DNA from: Saccharibacillus sp. O23
GTDB lineage: Bacteria; Bacillota; Bacilli; Paenibacillales; Paenibacillaceae
Assembly (NCBI RefSeq): GCF_002205895.1
Contig: NZ_NJDE01000019.1
Coordinates: 62,001-126,000, forward strand
Direction: 5' to 3'
DNA length: 64,000 bases
The first letter of the stretch is position 1. Each line of letters starts with the position of its first letter. Shown here piece by piece: positions 28,028-36,988 of the stretch. The notes beneath the pieces are model-generated. The model was not told the origin of the DNA, did no database searches, and was given only the letters and a program-made list of their open reading frames with translations. Both the position numbers and the translations under genes were made by a program.

Positions 28028-29089
28028 TTGTCAGATCGTCGTGCTGCGCTGGATATGGCGCTTCGCCAAATAGAGAAACAATTCGGAAAAGGTTCCATCA
28101 TGAAACTCGGAGAATCGACGCATATGAACGTCGAAGTCGTGCCTAGCGGCTCGATCGCGTTGGACGTAGCGCTCGGTACGGGCGGCATGCCGCGCGGCCG
28201 GATCGTAGAGATCTACGGACCGGAATCTTCGGGTAAAACGACCGTTGCGCTGCACGCGGTAGCGGAAGTACAAAAAGCGGGCGGACAAGCCGCGTTCATC
28301 GACGCCGAGCACGCCCTCGACCCGGCTTATGCCAGCAAACTCGGCGTAAACATCGACGAGCTGCTGCTGTCGCAGCCGGATACGGGCGAACAAGGCCTGG
28401 AGATCGCCGAAGCGCTCGTACGCAGCGGCGCGGTAGATATCATCGTTATCGACTCCGTAGCGGCTCTGGTACCTAAAGCGGAAATCGAAGGCGAAATGGG
28501 CGACTCCCACGTGGGTCTGCAAGCTCGTCTGATGTCGCAAGCGCTGCGCAAACTGTCGGGCGCGATCAGCAAATCCAAGACTATCGCGATCTTCATCAAC
28601 CAACTTCGCGAAAAAGTCGGCGTTATGTTCGGGAACCCGGAAACGACTCCGGGCGGACGCGCGCTGAAATTCTATTCGACCGTGCGTCTTGACGTGCGCC
28701 GTATCGAATCCATCAAAATGGGTAACGACGTCGTCGGTAACCGTACGCGGATCAAAGTCGTGAAAAACAAAGTCGCGCCTCCGTTCAAACAAGCCGAAGT
28801 CGATATCATGTACGGAGAAGGCATTTCCAAAGAAGGCAGCTTGATCGACATGGGTACGGAAATGGACATCGTCGACAAGAGCGGCGCTTGGTACTCTTAC
28901 TCGGGCGAACGTCTGGGTCAAGGCCGCGAGAACGCCAAACAGTTCCTCAAAGAACACAAAGACATTTCTTTCGCGATCGAAACCAAGATTCGCGAAGCGA
29001 GCAATCTGACGACGGCCGTTCCCGCTCCGAGCGAAGCCGACAAGAAGGCGGAAGAACTCGAAGAACAAGAACTGCTGGAACTGGAATAA
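28028..29089 (+). CDS. recA: Recombinase RecA
   Basis: ATP-dependent strand-exchange protein and co-protease for LexA. It has 353 residues, normal length. Walker A is GPESSGKT, the Walker B strand is [12 protein letters not shown], and loop L2 lies near [17 protein letters not shown]. The TTG at 28028 is chosen because AAGGGTGTGG precedes it and the protein then begins [20 protein letters not shown] as in relatives; an upstream ATG lies in the promoter. It is SOS-controlled through the LexA box. A terminator follows, so recX is not simply co-transcribed. Confidence 0.98.
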   Translation: MSDRRAALDMALRQIEKQFGKGSIMKLGESTHMNVEVVPSGSIALDVALGTGGMPRGRIVEIYGPESSGKTTVALHAVAEVQKAGGQAAFIDAEHALDPAYASKLGVNIDELLLSQPDTGEQGLEIAEALVRSGAVDIIVIDSVAALVPKAEIEGEMGDSHVGLQARLMSQALRKLSGAISKSKTIAIFINQLREKVGVMFGNPETTPGGRALKFYSTVRLDVRRIESIKMGNDVVGNRTRIKVVKNKVAPPFKQAEVDIMYGEGISKEGSLIDMGTEMDIVDKSGAWYSYSGERLGQGRENAKQFLKEHKDISFAIETKIREASNLTTAVPAPSEADKKAEELEEQELLELE

Positions 29090-29121
29090 TTATCGGTCGC
29101 CGAACCGATTCCATATGTCGA

Positions 29122-29153
29122 AAAGCCTCGACCGTCAACGGTCGAGGCTTTTT
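29122..29153 (+). terminator. Intrinsic terminator after recA
   Basis: Perfect stem AAGCCTCGACCGT/ACGGTCGAGGCTT with a 2-nt loop, then T-rich sequence. Confidence 0.9.
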
Positions 29154-29234
29154 ATTTACACACAAGACTTTACGAAAGCCGGCTGCTCTTGCATGTATTT
29201 CGTTTCATCAATCCAACAGAAAGAAGGAATCGCT

Positions 29235-30035
29235 ATGCCTTTCGGAAACAAGAATTACGGCGGTTATAGAAACGGCGGTCGCAAAAACTCGAACAAAAAC
29301 GGAGAAAACGAAGAAACGCGGGAAAGCGCGCGCGAAGAAAAGCTGGCGAATCTTCATGATTTTCCGGAAGACGAACCTCAAGAAGTCACGTTGGTCGAAT
29401 TGCTCAGACGTCCGCGAAGCTGTTATCGCATCTATTTCGGTCCGCATTACATTACCGTGCACGAGTCGACGATGATCCGGTACGGGATGACCAAAGGCAG
29501 TTTTTTCGGCAAAGAAGAAGTTCATGAGATCGTTCGCGACAACGAGCGGCAGATCGCCTATACGCAGGCGCTCAATTATCTGGGATTCCAGGCCCGAACG
29601 TCTGGCGAGATCGAGAAAAAGCTGCTCGAAAAAGAAATCGATCCCGAAGCCGCGGCGGAGACGGTTCGCAGGCTCGAAGAAGAGAAGTTGATCGACGATG
29701 CTTCTTATGCCCAAGAATGGGCCAAACAGCGCGTGACAGGCCGCAAAAAAGGTAAAGTGCTGGTCAAACAAGAACTGCGGCGCAAAGGCATCGATCAGGA
29801 ACTGATCGAAGAAGCGCTTGACGCTTTGGGCGACGAAGACGAACTGCGAAGCGCCGAAGAACTTGCGGCCAAAAAGTGGCGCACGACCAAAGGCGAACTC
29901 TGGGATCGCAAACGCAAAACGGCCGCTTTTATCATGCGCCGCGGCTTCTCGAGCGATATTGCGCGCAAAGCGCTGGATCGTGTGTTGAGTCAGGAGAACG
30001 AAGACGCGGACGAACTCGGAAACGAATTCGATTAA
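29235..30035 (+). CDS. recX: Regulatory protein RecX
   Basis: Modulator of RecA filaments. It has 266 residues. A Gly/Asn/Arg-rich N-terminal extension (about 1-50) precedes the RecX three-helix repeats (visible from QALNYLGFQARTSGEIEKKL and again at KVLVKQELRRKGIDQELIEE). It is longer than enterobacterial RecX, as is usual in Firmicutes. ATG 29235 follows AGAAGGAAT. It stands directly downstream of recA but behind its terminator, so it needs read-through or its own promoter, which I could not place with confidence. Confidence 0.9.
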   Translation: MPFGNKNYGGYRNGGRKNSNKNGENEETRESAREEKLANLHDFPEDEPQEVTLVELLRRPRSCYRIYFGPHYITVHESTMIRYGMTKGSFFGKEEVHEIVRDNERQIAYTQALNYLGFQARTSGEIEKKLLEKEIDPEAAAETVRRLEEEKLIDDASYAQEWAKQRVTGRKKGKVLVKQELRRKGIDQELIEEALDALGDEDELRSAEELAAKKWRTTKGELWDRKRKTAAFIMRRGFSSDIARKALDRVLSQENEDADELGNEFD

Positions 30036-30072
30036 AAGGGCTTTGAACCTTTCGAGCAAATCTGGCAATAGC

Positions 30073-30102
30073 TTGACAATAACTTTTGACCAAGACTACA
30101 AT
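30073..30102 (+). promoter_or_regulatory. Sigma-A promoter of rny
   Basis: TTGACA (30073-30078), 18-bp spacer, TACAAT (30097-30102). The leader to rny is about 240 nt. Confidence 0.8.
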
Positions 30103-30108
30103 AAATGA

Positions 30109-30348
30109 GGAACGTTAGCGGGTCATCCTGCCGTTTTCCTTCCAAAAACGTGCGGGCATGCGCTAAGTTCTGCCTAATCGACTCTACCCCGACTGCAAAA
30201 TCGGGCTTGGCAGCCGGTATTTTTTTCGCCGTCTTGCCTTATGGGAACAGCTTCGGGCTGTGCCATGAATGGACGAATGAGGGTATGAAAACCAAATGGA
30301 TTTATCCCGAGGAATACCTTGGAGGAATCAACGAGGAGGTGAGCAGAA
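30109..30348 (+). promoter_or_regulatory. Long structured 5' leader of rny
   Basis: Non-coding stretch between the promoter and RNase Y. It contains an 11-bp hairpin (CCTGC-CGTTTT with AAAACG-GCGGG, ~30128-30155), then CTGCC/GGCAG enclosing CCCGA/TCGGG followed by TATTTTTTT (~30220), and ACAGC/GCTGT near 30250. The hairpin before the T-run is set back a few bases, so it is only a weak terminator candidate. Confidence 0.4.
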
Positions 30349-31893
30349 ATGGACAGTTTCTGGGTCGCGATTCTCGTTGGAGTCGTAGCCTTATTCTTAG
30401 GGTTCGTGGTCGGATATTTTATTCGCAAATCTCTTGCTGAAGCTAAGATTTCCAGTGCCGAACAAGCCGCCGAACAAATCGTTCAAAACGCGAAAAAAGA
30501 CGCGGAAGCACTGAAAAAAGAAACGGTTCTGGAAGCTAAGGACGAAGTCCACCGCATCCGGACCGAAGCTGAAAAAGACATTCGTGAACGTCGGAATGAA
30601 AATCAACGACTAGAGAGACGATTGTTGCAGAAAGAAGAGTCGCTGGATAAAAAATTGGAATCGCTCGAACGTAAAGAAGAGCAGGTGGCGAACAAAGAGA
30701 AACGCATTGAAGAAACCAAACAGCAGATCGAACGCACGCTTGCGGAGCAGTTGGCGGAGTTGGAACGCATCTCCAACCTGACGACCGACGACGCAAGAAC
30801 GATCATTTTGAGCAGCGTGGAGCAGGAAACGCGCCATGAAGCCGCTCAGATGATGAAAGACATCGAGACGCAAGCCAAAGAAGAAGCGGACCGCAAAGCT
30901 CGGGAGATTATCTCGCTCTCGATCCAACGCTGCGCCGCCGATCACGTGGCCGAAACGACCGTGTCTGTCGTGACTCTGCCGAACGAGGAAATGAAGGGCC
31001 GAATCATCGGCCGCGAAGGACGGAACATCCGCGCGCTGGAGACGCTGACAGGGATCGACCTGATCATCGACGACACGCCGGAAGCGGTCATCCTGTCGGG
31101 CTTCGACCCGATCCGCCGCGAGATCGCCCGCACCGCGCTGGAGAAGCTGGTTGCGGACGGACGCATCCATCCGGCGCGGATCGAAGAAATGGTCGAGAAA
31201 TCGCGTAAAGAAGTCGACGAACGCATTCGCGAATACGGCGAACAAGCGACGTTCGAAGTCGGCGCGCACGGCCTGCATCCGGATCTGATCAAGATTCTCG
31301 GACGCTTGCGTTTCCGTACCAGCTACGGTCAGAACGTGCTGAAGCACTCGATGGAAGTGGCTTACCTGACCGGTCTGATGGCCGGAGAACTGGGACAAGA
31401 CGTCACGCTGGCAAGACGGGCGGGACTGCTGCACGACATCGGCAAAGCGCTGGATCACGAAGTGGAAGGTTCGCACGTCGAAATCGGCGTCGAATTGGCC
31501 AAGAAGTATAAGGAGCATCCGGTCGTCATCAACAGTATCGCTTCTCACCACGGCGATACCGAAGCGACTTCGATTATCGCCATGCTGGTCGGCGCGGCGG
31601 ACGCTTTGTCCGCGGCAAGACCGGGAGCTCGGCGCGAGACGCTCGAGACGTACATTCGCAGACTCGAAAAGCTGGAAGAGATTTCCGAGTCGTTCGAAGG
31701 CGTCGAGAAGTCGTTCGCTATTCAAGCCGGTCGCGAAGTCCGCGTCATGGTACAGCCTGACCGGATCGGCGATACCGAGAGCTTCAAGCTGGCGCGCGAT
31801 ATCACGAAGAAGATCGAAAGCGAACTCGATTATCCGGGACATATCAAGGTCACCGTCATTCGCGAGACGCGAGCGGTCGAATACGCGAAGTAA
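30349..31893 (+). CDS. rny: Ribonuclease Y
   Basis: Membrane-anchored endoribonuclease that initiates mRNA decay in Firmicutes. It has 514 residues: an N-terminal membrane helix ([21 protein letters not shown]), a long Lys/Glu-rich coiled coil (~25-195), a KH domain with [15 protein letters not shown] and an HD domain with [12 protein letters not shown]. The ATG follows GAGGAGGTGAGC. It is followed by a terminator and ymdB, the Bacillus order. Together with PNPase and RNase J in this window it makes up much of the RNA-decay machinery. Confidence 0.96.
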   Translation: MDSFWVAILVGVVALFLGFVVGYFIRKSLAEAKISSAEQAAEQIVQNAKKDAEALKKETVLEAKDEVHRIRTEAEKDIRERRNENQRLERRLLQKEESLDKKLESLERKEEQVANKEKRIEETKQQIERTLAEQLAELERISNLTTDDARTIILSSVEQETRHEAAQMMKDIETQAKEEADRKAREIISLSIQRCAADHVAETTVSVVTLPNEEMKGRIIGREGRNIRALETLTGIDLIIDDTPEAVILSGFDPIRREIARTALEKLVADGRIHPARIEEMVEKSRKEVDERIREYGEQATFEVGAHGLHPDLIKILGRLRFRTSYGQNVLKHSMEVAYLTGLMAGELGQDVTLARRAGLLHDIGKALDHEVEGSHVEIGVELAKKYKEHPVVINSIASHHGDTEATSIIAMLVGAADALSAARPGARRETLETYIRRLEKLEEISESFEGVEKSFAIQAGREVRVMVQPDRIGDTESFKLARDITKKIESELDYPGHIKVTVIRETRAVEYAK

Positions 31894-31934
31894 TCTTTTA
31901 CGGAGCGTTTCGCACGGACAACGAGACAGTAGAG

Positions 31935-31979
31935 AAACGGCTGCTTTTCCTTCACGGGACGGAGCAGCCGTTTCTTCTT
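31935..31979 (+). terminator. Intrinsic terminator after rny
   Basis: Perfect 11-bp stem AAACGGCTGCT/AGCAGCCGTTT with a T/C-rich tail. Confidence 0.75.
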
Positions 31980-32003
31980 GCTTGCATAGAAAGGGAGACA
32001 TTC

Positions 32004-32801
32004 ATGAAATTGATTTTTATCGGCGATATCGTCGGAAGCCCGGGCCGCAAAGCGGTCAAAGACACGCTGCCTTACCTGAAGTCCAAATACAATCCTCATG
32101 TCATCATCGCCAACGGAGAGAACGCCGCCGCAGGACGAGGGATCACCCATTCGATCGCTCGGCAGTTGTTCGAACAAGGCGTTCACGGCATCACGATGGG
32201 CAACCATACTTGGGACAACAAAGAAATCTTCGAATTCATCGATGACGAGCCGCGCATGGTGCGTCCGGCCAACTTCCCTCCGGGAACGCCGGGCCGAGGT
32301 TACACGGTAATCAAGGCAGGCGGCAAAGAACTCGCGATCGTTAATTTGCAAGGCCGCACTTTCCTGCCGGCGATCGATTGTCCGTTCCGCGCGGCCGACG
32401 AGATCGTGGACGAACTGCGCCGCAAACACAAATGCATTCTGGTCGACTTCCACGCCGAAGCGACTTCCGAGAAGATCGCCATGGGATGGCATCTCGACGG
32501 CCGCGCTTCGCTGGTTGTCGGGACGCATACGCATGTGCAGAGCAACGACGACCGGATTCTGCCCGGCGGAACCGCCTACCTGACGGATGCCGGCATGGTC
32601 GGTCCCCGGGACGGGATTCTCGGCATGCAGCAAGAAGGGGTGCTCTACCGTTTCAAGACGCAGCTTCCTTCGCGTTTTAACGTCGACGAAGACGGCAAAT
32701 GGCATTTCCACGGCGTTTATGTCGATATCGACGAAGATACCGGACGCGCCCGCAAGATCGAGAAAATCCGCATGATGGAAGACGAATGGAGAATGGACTA
32801 A
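32004..32801 (+). CDS. ymdB: Metallophosphoesterase YmdB
   Basis: Calcineurin-like phosphodiesterase of 265 residues. The B. subtilis homologue hydrolyses 2',3'-cyclic nucleotides and affects the biofilm/motility decision. The metal-site motifs are intact: FIGDIVGSPGR, ANGENAAAGRG, TMGNHTWD, VDFHAEATSEK and VVGTHTHVQ. The ATG follows AAAGGGAGA. It is the third gene of the rny-ymdB-spoVS synteny block. Confidence 0.93.
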   Translation: MKLIFIGDIVGSPGRKAVKDTLPYLKSKYNPHVIIANGENAAAGRGITHSIARQLFEQGVHGITMGNHTWDNKEIFEFIDDEPRMVRPANFPPGTPGRGYTVIKAGGKELAIVNLQGRTFLPAIDCPFRAADEIVDELRRKHKCILVDFHAEATSEKIAMGWHLDGRASLVVGTHTHVQSNDDRILPGGTAYLTDAGMVGPRDGILGMQQEGVLYRFKTQLPSRFNVDEDGKWHFHGVYVDIDEDTGRARKIEKIRMMEDEWRMD

Positions 32802-32826
32802 ACTTTTGACGAGCCGCCTCGAAAAA

Positions 32827-32853
32827 GAAGGATTTTACGGAAGTGCCGCGAAT
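32827..32853 (+). promoter_or_regulatory. Sigma-H-like promoter of spoVS
   Basis: GAAGGATTT (32827-32835) fits the sigma-H -35 pattern RWAGGAWWT exactly. After 13 bp comes CGAAT (32849-32853), matching the -10 HGAAT. B. subtilis spoVS is sigma-H dependent, which supports the reading. Confidence 0.7.
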
Positions 32854-32960
32854 ACTATTCAAACAGTTGCGAACTTGCAAACTGCCGGCCGTCATCGCTG
32901 CTTCGCCAACACTATGCCGTACTACTGTTTATCACTTCTTCCCAGAGGAGGTACCTGCTC

Positions 32961-33221
32961 ATGGATGTATTAAAAGTTTCTGCCAAGTCCAATCCCAATT
33001 CCGTTGCCGGTGCGCTTGCAGGCGTCCTGCGCGAGCAAGGAGCCGCCGAACTACAGGCGATTGGCGCGGGAGCGCTCAACCAAGCGGTTAAAGCAGTGGC
33101 GATCGCCCGAGGATTCGTGGCGCCGGGCGGAGTCGATCTCATCTGTATTCCGGCATTCACCGACGTCATTATCGACGGGGAAGAGCGAACGGCGATCAAG
33201 TTGATTGTAGAACCCAGATAG
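32961..33221 (+). CDS. spoVS: Stage V sporulation protein S
   Basis: Small Alba-like protein of 86 residues (MDVLKVSAKSNPNSVAGALAG...), almost invariant in endospore formers and also found in some non-sporulating bacteria. Its role in spore coat assembly and dehydration is known genetically; the biochemistry is not settled. The ATG follows AGAGGAGG. The sigma-H-like promoter about 110 nt upstream suggests early stationary-phase expression. The other sporulation genes usually found in this block (spoVFAB, tepA, cotE) are not present in the window. Confidence 0.95.
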   Translation: MDVLKVSAKSNPNSVAGALAGVLREQGAAELQAIGAGALNQAVKAVAIARGFVAPGGVDLICIPAFTDVIIDGEERTAIKLIVEPR

Positions 33222-33248
33222 TTTGCGTGCAGAGATGCGAATTTAGCG

Positions 33249-33292
33249 AAAGGGAGCGTTTTGCGCCGAAGGGTGCGGAATCTCCCTTTTTT
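33249..33292 (+). terminator. Intrinsic terminator after spoVS
   Basis: AAAGGGAG/CTCCCTTT stem with a long loop, then a T-run. Confidence 0.75.
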
Positions 33293-33401
33293 GCATGCGG
33301 TCCCGTTCGGATCATGCGGACGCCGGCCCATGTCAATCGTGTGACTGCTTGCCGAACGCCTTTTTCTTTTGACGAAGAAGGTGTATAATAAAGGTTGCGC
33401 G

Positions 33402-33417
33402 AGTATTTTCAAATACT
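33402..33417 (+). promoter_or_regulatory. Operator-like palindrome upstream of pduL-type gene
   Basis: AGTATTT-TC-AAATACT, a perfect 7-bp dyad. It lies 13 bp after a TATAAT (33384-33389) and just before TTGACA (33417-33422). The position suits a repressor site; the regulator is unknown. Confidence 0.5.
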
Positions 33418-33469
33418 TGACATCGAACGATAACGATCAGATAGAGAAAAGAAGAGGAGTGACTCGCAA

Positions 33470-34042
33470 ATGAGTAAAATCGTACCTGTCGGCGTGTCCG
33501 CACGTCACATCCATCTCTCGCAACAAGACGTAGAAACATTGTTTGGACAAGGATACCAACTGACCGAGATGAAACCTCTGTCGCAGCCCGGACAATTCGC
33601 CGCTAACGAAACGGTAGAAGTAACGGGTTCCAAAGGTTCGTTCCCGAAAGTCCGTATTCTGGGACCTGCACGCGCGGCTACCCAACTGGAGATCTCCCAG
33701 ACCGACTCGTTCGCGCTGGGCGTCAAAGCTCCCGTTCGCGAATCGGGCAACATCGCCGGCACGCCGGGCATCACGATCAAAGGCCCTGCAGGCGAAGTGA
33801 CGATCGAAGAAGGCGTCATCGTGGCGGCCCGCCATATCCACTTCCATACTTCCGATGCGGAAAAATGGAACATTCAAGACAAACAAATGCTGAAAGTGCG
33901 TTTCGGCGGAGACCGCGGCGTCGTGTTCGAAAACGTCGTAGCTCGCGTGTCGGATTCGTTCGCGCTGGATATGCATATCGATACCGATGAAGCCAATGCC
34001 GTATTGGCGAAAACCGGCGACACGGCCGAAATCATCGACTAA
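33470..34042 (+). CDS. pduL: Phosphate propanoyltransferase (PduL family)
   Basis: PduL-type phosphotransacylase of 190 residues, converting acyl-CoA + Pi to acyl-phosphate. The zinc-binding histidine motifs of the two halves are visible as ARHIHLS and ARHIHFHTS. No microcompartment shell genes or propanediol genes are nearby and no N-terminal encapsulation helix is apparent, so this is probably a free-standing housekeeping acetate/propionate enzyme. The ATG follows AGAGGAGTGA. It lies as a single gene between two terminators. Confidence 0.88.
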   Translation: MSKIVPVGVSARHIHLSQQDVETLFGQGYQLTEMKPLSQPGQFAANETVEVTGSKGSFPKVRILGPARAATQLEISQTDSFALGVKAPVRESGNIAGTPGITIKGPAGEVTIEEGVIVAARHIHFHTSDAEKWNIQDKQMLKVRFGGDRGVVFENVVARVSDSFALDMHIDTDEANAVLAKTGDTAEIID

Positions 34043-34066
34043 CCCGAAACTCGGATCGCGAATAAC

Positions 34067-34100
34067 AAAAGGGATCTCCCTCATGGGAGATCCCTTTTTT
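34067..34100. terminator. Bidirectional terminator between pduL and the transglutaminase-like gene
   Basis: AAAAGGGATCTCCC/GGGAGATCCCTTTT with a 4-nt loop and six T on the plus strand. It serves two convergent genes. Confidence 0.92.
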
Positions 34101-34120
34101 CGTTCAGGCGCCTGCACGTC

Positions 34121-35191
34121 TCAATAGACGAAAGTGAACATGACCGTCGCGATGCCGTTATCGGCGATCTGGTAGCCGTATTGGTACTGCTGAACGTCGG
34201 TATCCGAAAGAGCGCCCATCACTTGTTCGAGTACCGCGTCGGGCGAAGACGAACCGAAATCGTGCATCAGCGTCAAGCTTGTTTGGCTGCCGTTTACCGC
34301 GGTCAGCATCTTTTTCTGAAGCAGAGCGGAAGTGGACGTGATTTCTCCGCCGATCGCGGCCAACAAATTGCGCGAAGCCGGACTCGATGCCGCTTTCTTC
34401 GCCAACTGGGCGCGGTAATCGATCGCAGCGGCCGGATAATTTTTCTGCTGCCAGGTATGGTCGCGAGCCAGAAGTTTATCCGTTACGAGATAATAATTGT
34501 AAGAAATTTCGCCTTTTCGGTCCGGAGTCGGGTCGTCCCAAGTGAGGTCCAGATTGTACCAGTTTCCGCTCAGTTTGACTTTGTTCCAGACATGCAGGTC
34601 TCCGCCCGCGTAACCTTCGACGATTTTGGTTTCGATGCCCGCCAGATTCAGCATCCGGTAGCCGAGCAGCGCATATCCCTGACATACGGTCGTGCCTTTC
34701 GTCAGTCCGTCGTAGGCGGAATAGCGGGTCAGCGATTCGTCGTAAGCGAATTTTTTCACGACGTAATCATGGATCGCTTTGACTTTGTCTTCTTGGGTCA
34801 TGCCGGGCTTCAAGATGCTTTTCAGCGTGGCCTTCACTTGAGCCGTCACGTAATCGCTCTGCTGCTTGTTCTCCAAGTAGCTGGCAGAGAACGCCACGCT
34901 CGCTTTGCTGCCGAGCGTCTCGGTCGTCATCTCGAATTGATCCACCGTATAACGCGTATAAGGCTCGGCGTTCGCGATGGCGCTGTCGATCAGCGACAAC
35001 ACCCGGGAAGCTTGGCTGCTGCTCATTTTGAGGGTAAAAGAAGTCTTTTTCTGTTCGAGCGCGGTGGTGATCGAGCTGATCACCGAGGCGTCGGACGAGG
35101 CGGCCATTGCCGTGCGCGGAGCGATCGGCAGAACGGCGGATGAAGCCAGCAGGTACGCGGCCAGGCTTAAGGCGATGCGTTTTTTCTTCAA
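34121..35191 (-). CDS. Secreted transglutaminase-like protein
   Basis: Protein of 356 residues. A signal peptide (MKKKRIALSLAAYLLASSAV, cleavage near AMAASS) marks it as exported. The mid-region (about 140-225) is a transglutaminase-like fold with Cys in TTVCQGYALLG, His in DLHVWNKVK and Asp in YNLDLTWDDP, a complete papain-like triad. The remaining regions show no recognised domain. The start is TTG, with AGGAGG upstream. Such proteins are often wall-associated proteases or cross-linkers; the substrate is unknown. It is divergent from ricA. Confidence 0.85.
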   Translation of the reverse strand: MKKKRIALSLAAYLLASSAVLPIAPRTAMAASSDASVISSITTALEQKKTSFTLKMSSSQASRVLSLIDSAIANAEPYTRYTVDQFEMTTETLGSKASVAFSASYLENKQQSDYVTAQVKATLKSILKPGMTQEDKVKAIHDYVVKKFAYDESLTRYSAYDGLTKGTTVCQGYALLGYRMLNLAGIETKIVEGYAGGDLHVWNKVKLSGNWYNLDLTWDDPTPDRKGEISYNYYLVTDKLLARDHTWQQKNYPAAAIDYRAQLAKKAASSPASRNLLAAIGGEITSTSALLQKKMLTAVNGSQTSLTLMHDFGSSSPDAVLEQVMGALSDTDVQQYQYGYQIADNGIATVMFTFVY

Positions 35192-35272
35192 AAGTAGTTC
35201 CTCCTTGAGATGGGGCGTGCCCGTTTACTCTGTAAGTATACCGCAGAACGAATGGAATGAAGGAGAACGGTA

Positions 35273-35281
35273 TGATATAAT
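35273..35281 (+). promoter_or_regulatory. Extended -10 promoter of ricA
   Basis: TGATATAAT gives a full extended -10 about 125 nt before ricA; the -35 region is poor. Confidence 0.5.
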
Positions 35282-35405
35282 TTTTTATCGTACAACCGAA
35301 AACATTTCATGAATCGCGCAAAAAAGGCGAAAGACCGAAACGGAAGTCTGCGTCTTACGAGATAAAAGCAGCCAAGTTGGGTAAAAGACAAAGGAGGGGC
35401 GCACT

Positions 35406-35831
35406 ATGGATACATCGCATGCAAGAAACGACGCTCCGGCGCGGTGGACTCGGGAAGAGATCCTCGGCAAAACGCGCGAGTTGGCGGGGTTGATCTCGTC
35501 CAGCGAGGAAGTGCGGATATTTCAACAAGCCGAACGTCAGATTCAAGGGCATGAACGGATTCAGACCTTGATCTCGACGATCAAGAAGAAGCAAAAAGAG
35601 ATCGTGGCGTTCGAAGCGATGAAAAACGCCAAAATGGCGGCCGTGATCGAAGCGGAGCTGCGCGAGCTGCAAGAAGAGCTTGACGCGATTCCGATCGTCG
35701 GCGATTACCAAGAAGGACAGGTCGAGATCAACGATTTGCTTCAGATGGTGATTTCCGCGATCCATTCGACCGTCTCCGAGAAGATTGCCGTAGAGCGCGG
35801 AGCGGATAGCCCGCCTTCTTCCTGCGGCTGA
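35406..35831 (+). CDS. ricA: RicA/YmcA-like regulatory protein
   Basis: Helical protein of 141 residues of the YlbF/YmcA family. In B. subtilis, RicA with RicF and RicT forms a complex that binds RNase Y and affects mRNA maturation, competence, sporulation and biofilm. The core (EEVRIFQQAERQIQGHERIQTLISTIKKKQKE) is the family hallmark. The only cysteine is near the C-terminus (SSCG). The ATG follows AAGGAGGGG. Proximity to rny and ymdB fits the known link with RNase Y. Confidence 0.85.
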   Translation: MDTSHARNDAPARWTREEILGKTRELAGLISSSEEVRIFQQAERQIQGHERIQTLISTIKKKQKEIVAFEAMKNAKMAAVIEAELRELQEELDAIPIVGDYQEGQVEINDLLQMVISAIHSTVSEKIAVERGADSPPSSCG

Positions 35832-35846
35832 ACCGGCGAAAGCCGA

Positions 35847-35878
35847 AAAGGCGCGGACGATTCTCTCCGCGTCTTTTG
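35847..35878 (+). terminator. Intrinsic terminator after ricA
   Basis: Twelve-bp stem AAAAGGCGCGGA/TCCGCGTCTTTT with one wobble pair; the T-tract is part of the stem. Confidence 0.65.
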
Positions 35879-35920
35879 GTTATGGAAGAAATCCGTAAGA
35901 ATGGCGAAGGAGCGGACCGA

Positions 35921-36988
35921 ATGGATAGCGATCGGATCAGCGAACAAGAACCGTTAATCGACGTGACGAACCCGGAAAAGCTGCCGAAGGAATTGTTGAA
36001 GCGCGGAGATACGTTAGAATGGCGCGTCGAAGCTTATCTGCACGAAGCCGAATGGCTGCTGATCGAAGACCGTGACGGCGAAGCGGCTGCCGTATTGGGT
36101 TGTCTTCGTACCGGCGCGGAAGAAGCCGAGATCGTCAATGCCGCCGTGCGGGAATGGAATGAAGAAGGGAAGGCGCGGCTGCTGCGTTTAGTGTCCGTTT
36201 TGCGCGGCAAACTCCAAGATCGCGGCGTGCGGCGTCTGATCGCGTACGCGGGGAATTGGGAAACGGAGCTGCTTGCGGCTTATCAACGGTCCGGATTTCG
36301 CATCATCGCGGCGGAATCGGATTATTACGCCGATTGCTGGGCGCAGCAGTCTCGGCCGGGCGAGATGCTTCGGGCCGATCGTTTGATGCTGGAACTGCTC
36401 TGGACAGGCCTCGGAAGTTCGCGAGCGGCTTCGGACGCGCGGACGGATTCGGCTCCCGCGCCTGTTATTCGCCGAGTGGAGCTGCGCGACAGCCGGGCGC
36501 TGCTGGCGATGAAAAAGCAGCTTGACCGCGAAACCACTTCGATGTTGTTCGAACCGGGAGAACGCAGAATGACCGACGGCGATCAGCTCGAACAGATCCG
36601 CGTTCTGCTGCGCAGTCCCAATTCGCTCTTATGGGTCGCGGAGTCGGAAGACCGAATCGTGGGCTATTTGGAAGCGACGGGAGGAAAAGTCCGGCGCAAT
36701 CAGCATACCGTATACGTCGTCATCGGGATTCTGGAGACGCATACCGGTCACGGATTGGGACGCCGGCTGTTCGATCAGTTGTTCGAATGGGCGACGAGGC
36801 GGCAGATCCTGCGCGCGGAATTGACCGTTCAAGCACCGAATCAGCGGGCTTATCGATTGTACCGGTCGGTCGGTTTCAAACTCGAGGGCATTATGCGCGG
36901 TGCGCTGATGGTCGAAGGCGAACCGGTCGACCTCTATCAGATGGGCTGCGATATGCGCACGATCGGGCGAAGCAGGGTTGACAAATAA
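35921..36988 (+). CDS. Tandem GNAT-domain acetyltransferase
   Basis: Protein of 355 residues with two GNAT-like halves. The N-terminal half (about 30-150) keeps RGVRRLIAYAGN and LAAYQRSGFR but looks degenerate. The C-terminal half (about 180-345) has the acetyl-CoA loop region THTGHGLGRRLF, then NQRAYRLYRSVGF and an end typical of RimI/RimL proteins. The acceptor is unknown. ATG 35921 is preferred because GAAGGAG lies 8 nt upstream; earlier in-frame starts overlap the ricA terminator. Its last codons contain the -35 of the downstream NAD-salvage promoter. Confidence 0.8.
   Translation: MDSDRISEQEPLIDVTNPEKLPKELLKRGDTLEWRVEAYLHEAEWLLIEDRDGEAAAVLGCLRTGAEEAEIVNAAVREWNEEGKARLLRLVSVLRGKLQDRGVRRLIAYAGNWETELLAAYQRSGFRIIAAESDYYADCWAQQSRPGEMLRADRLMLELLWTGLGSSRAASDARTDSAPAPVIRRVELRDSRALLAMKKQLDRETTSMLFEPGERRMTDGDQLEQIRVLLRSPNSLLWVAESEDRIVGYLEATGGKVRRNQHTVYVVIGILETHTGHGLGRRLFDQLFEWATRRQILRAELTVQAPNQRAYRLYRSVGFKLEGIMRGALMVEGEPVDLYQMGCDMRTIGRSRVDK

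Noticed and set aside
33369-33389. TTGACG...TATAAT as a promoter for pduL
   Set aside because: The spacer is only 9 bp. The TATAAT may still be a -10, but this pair cannot be a standard promoter.
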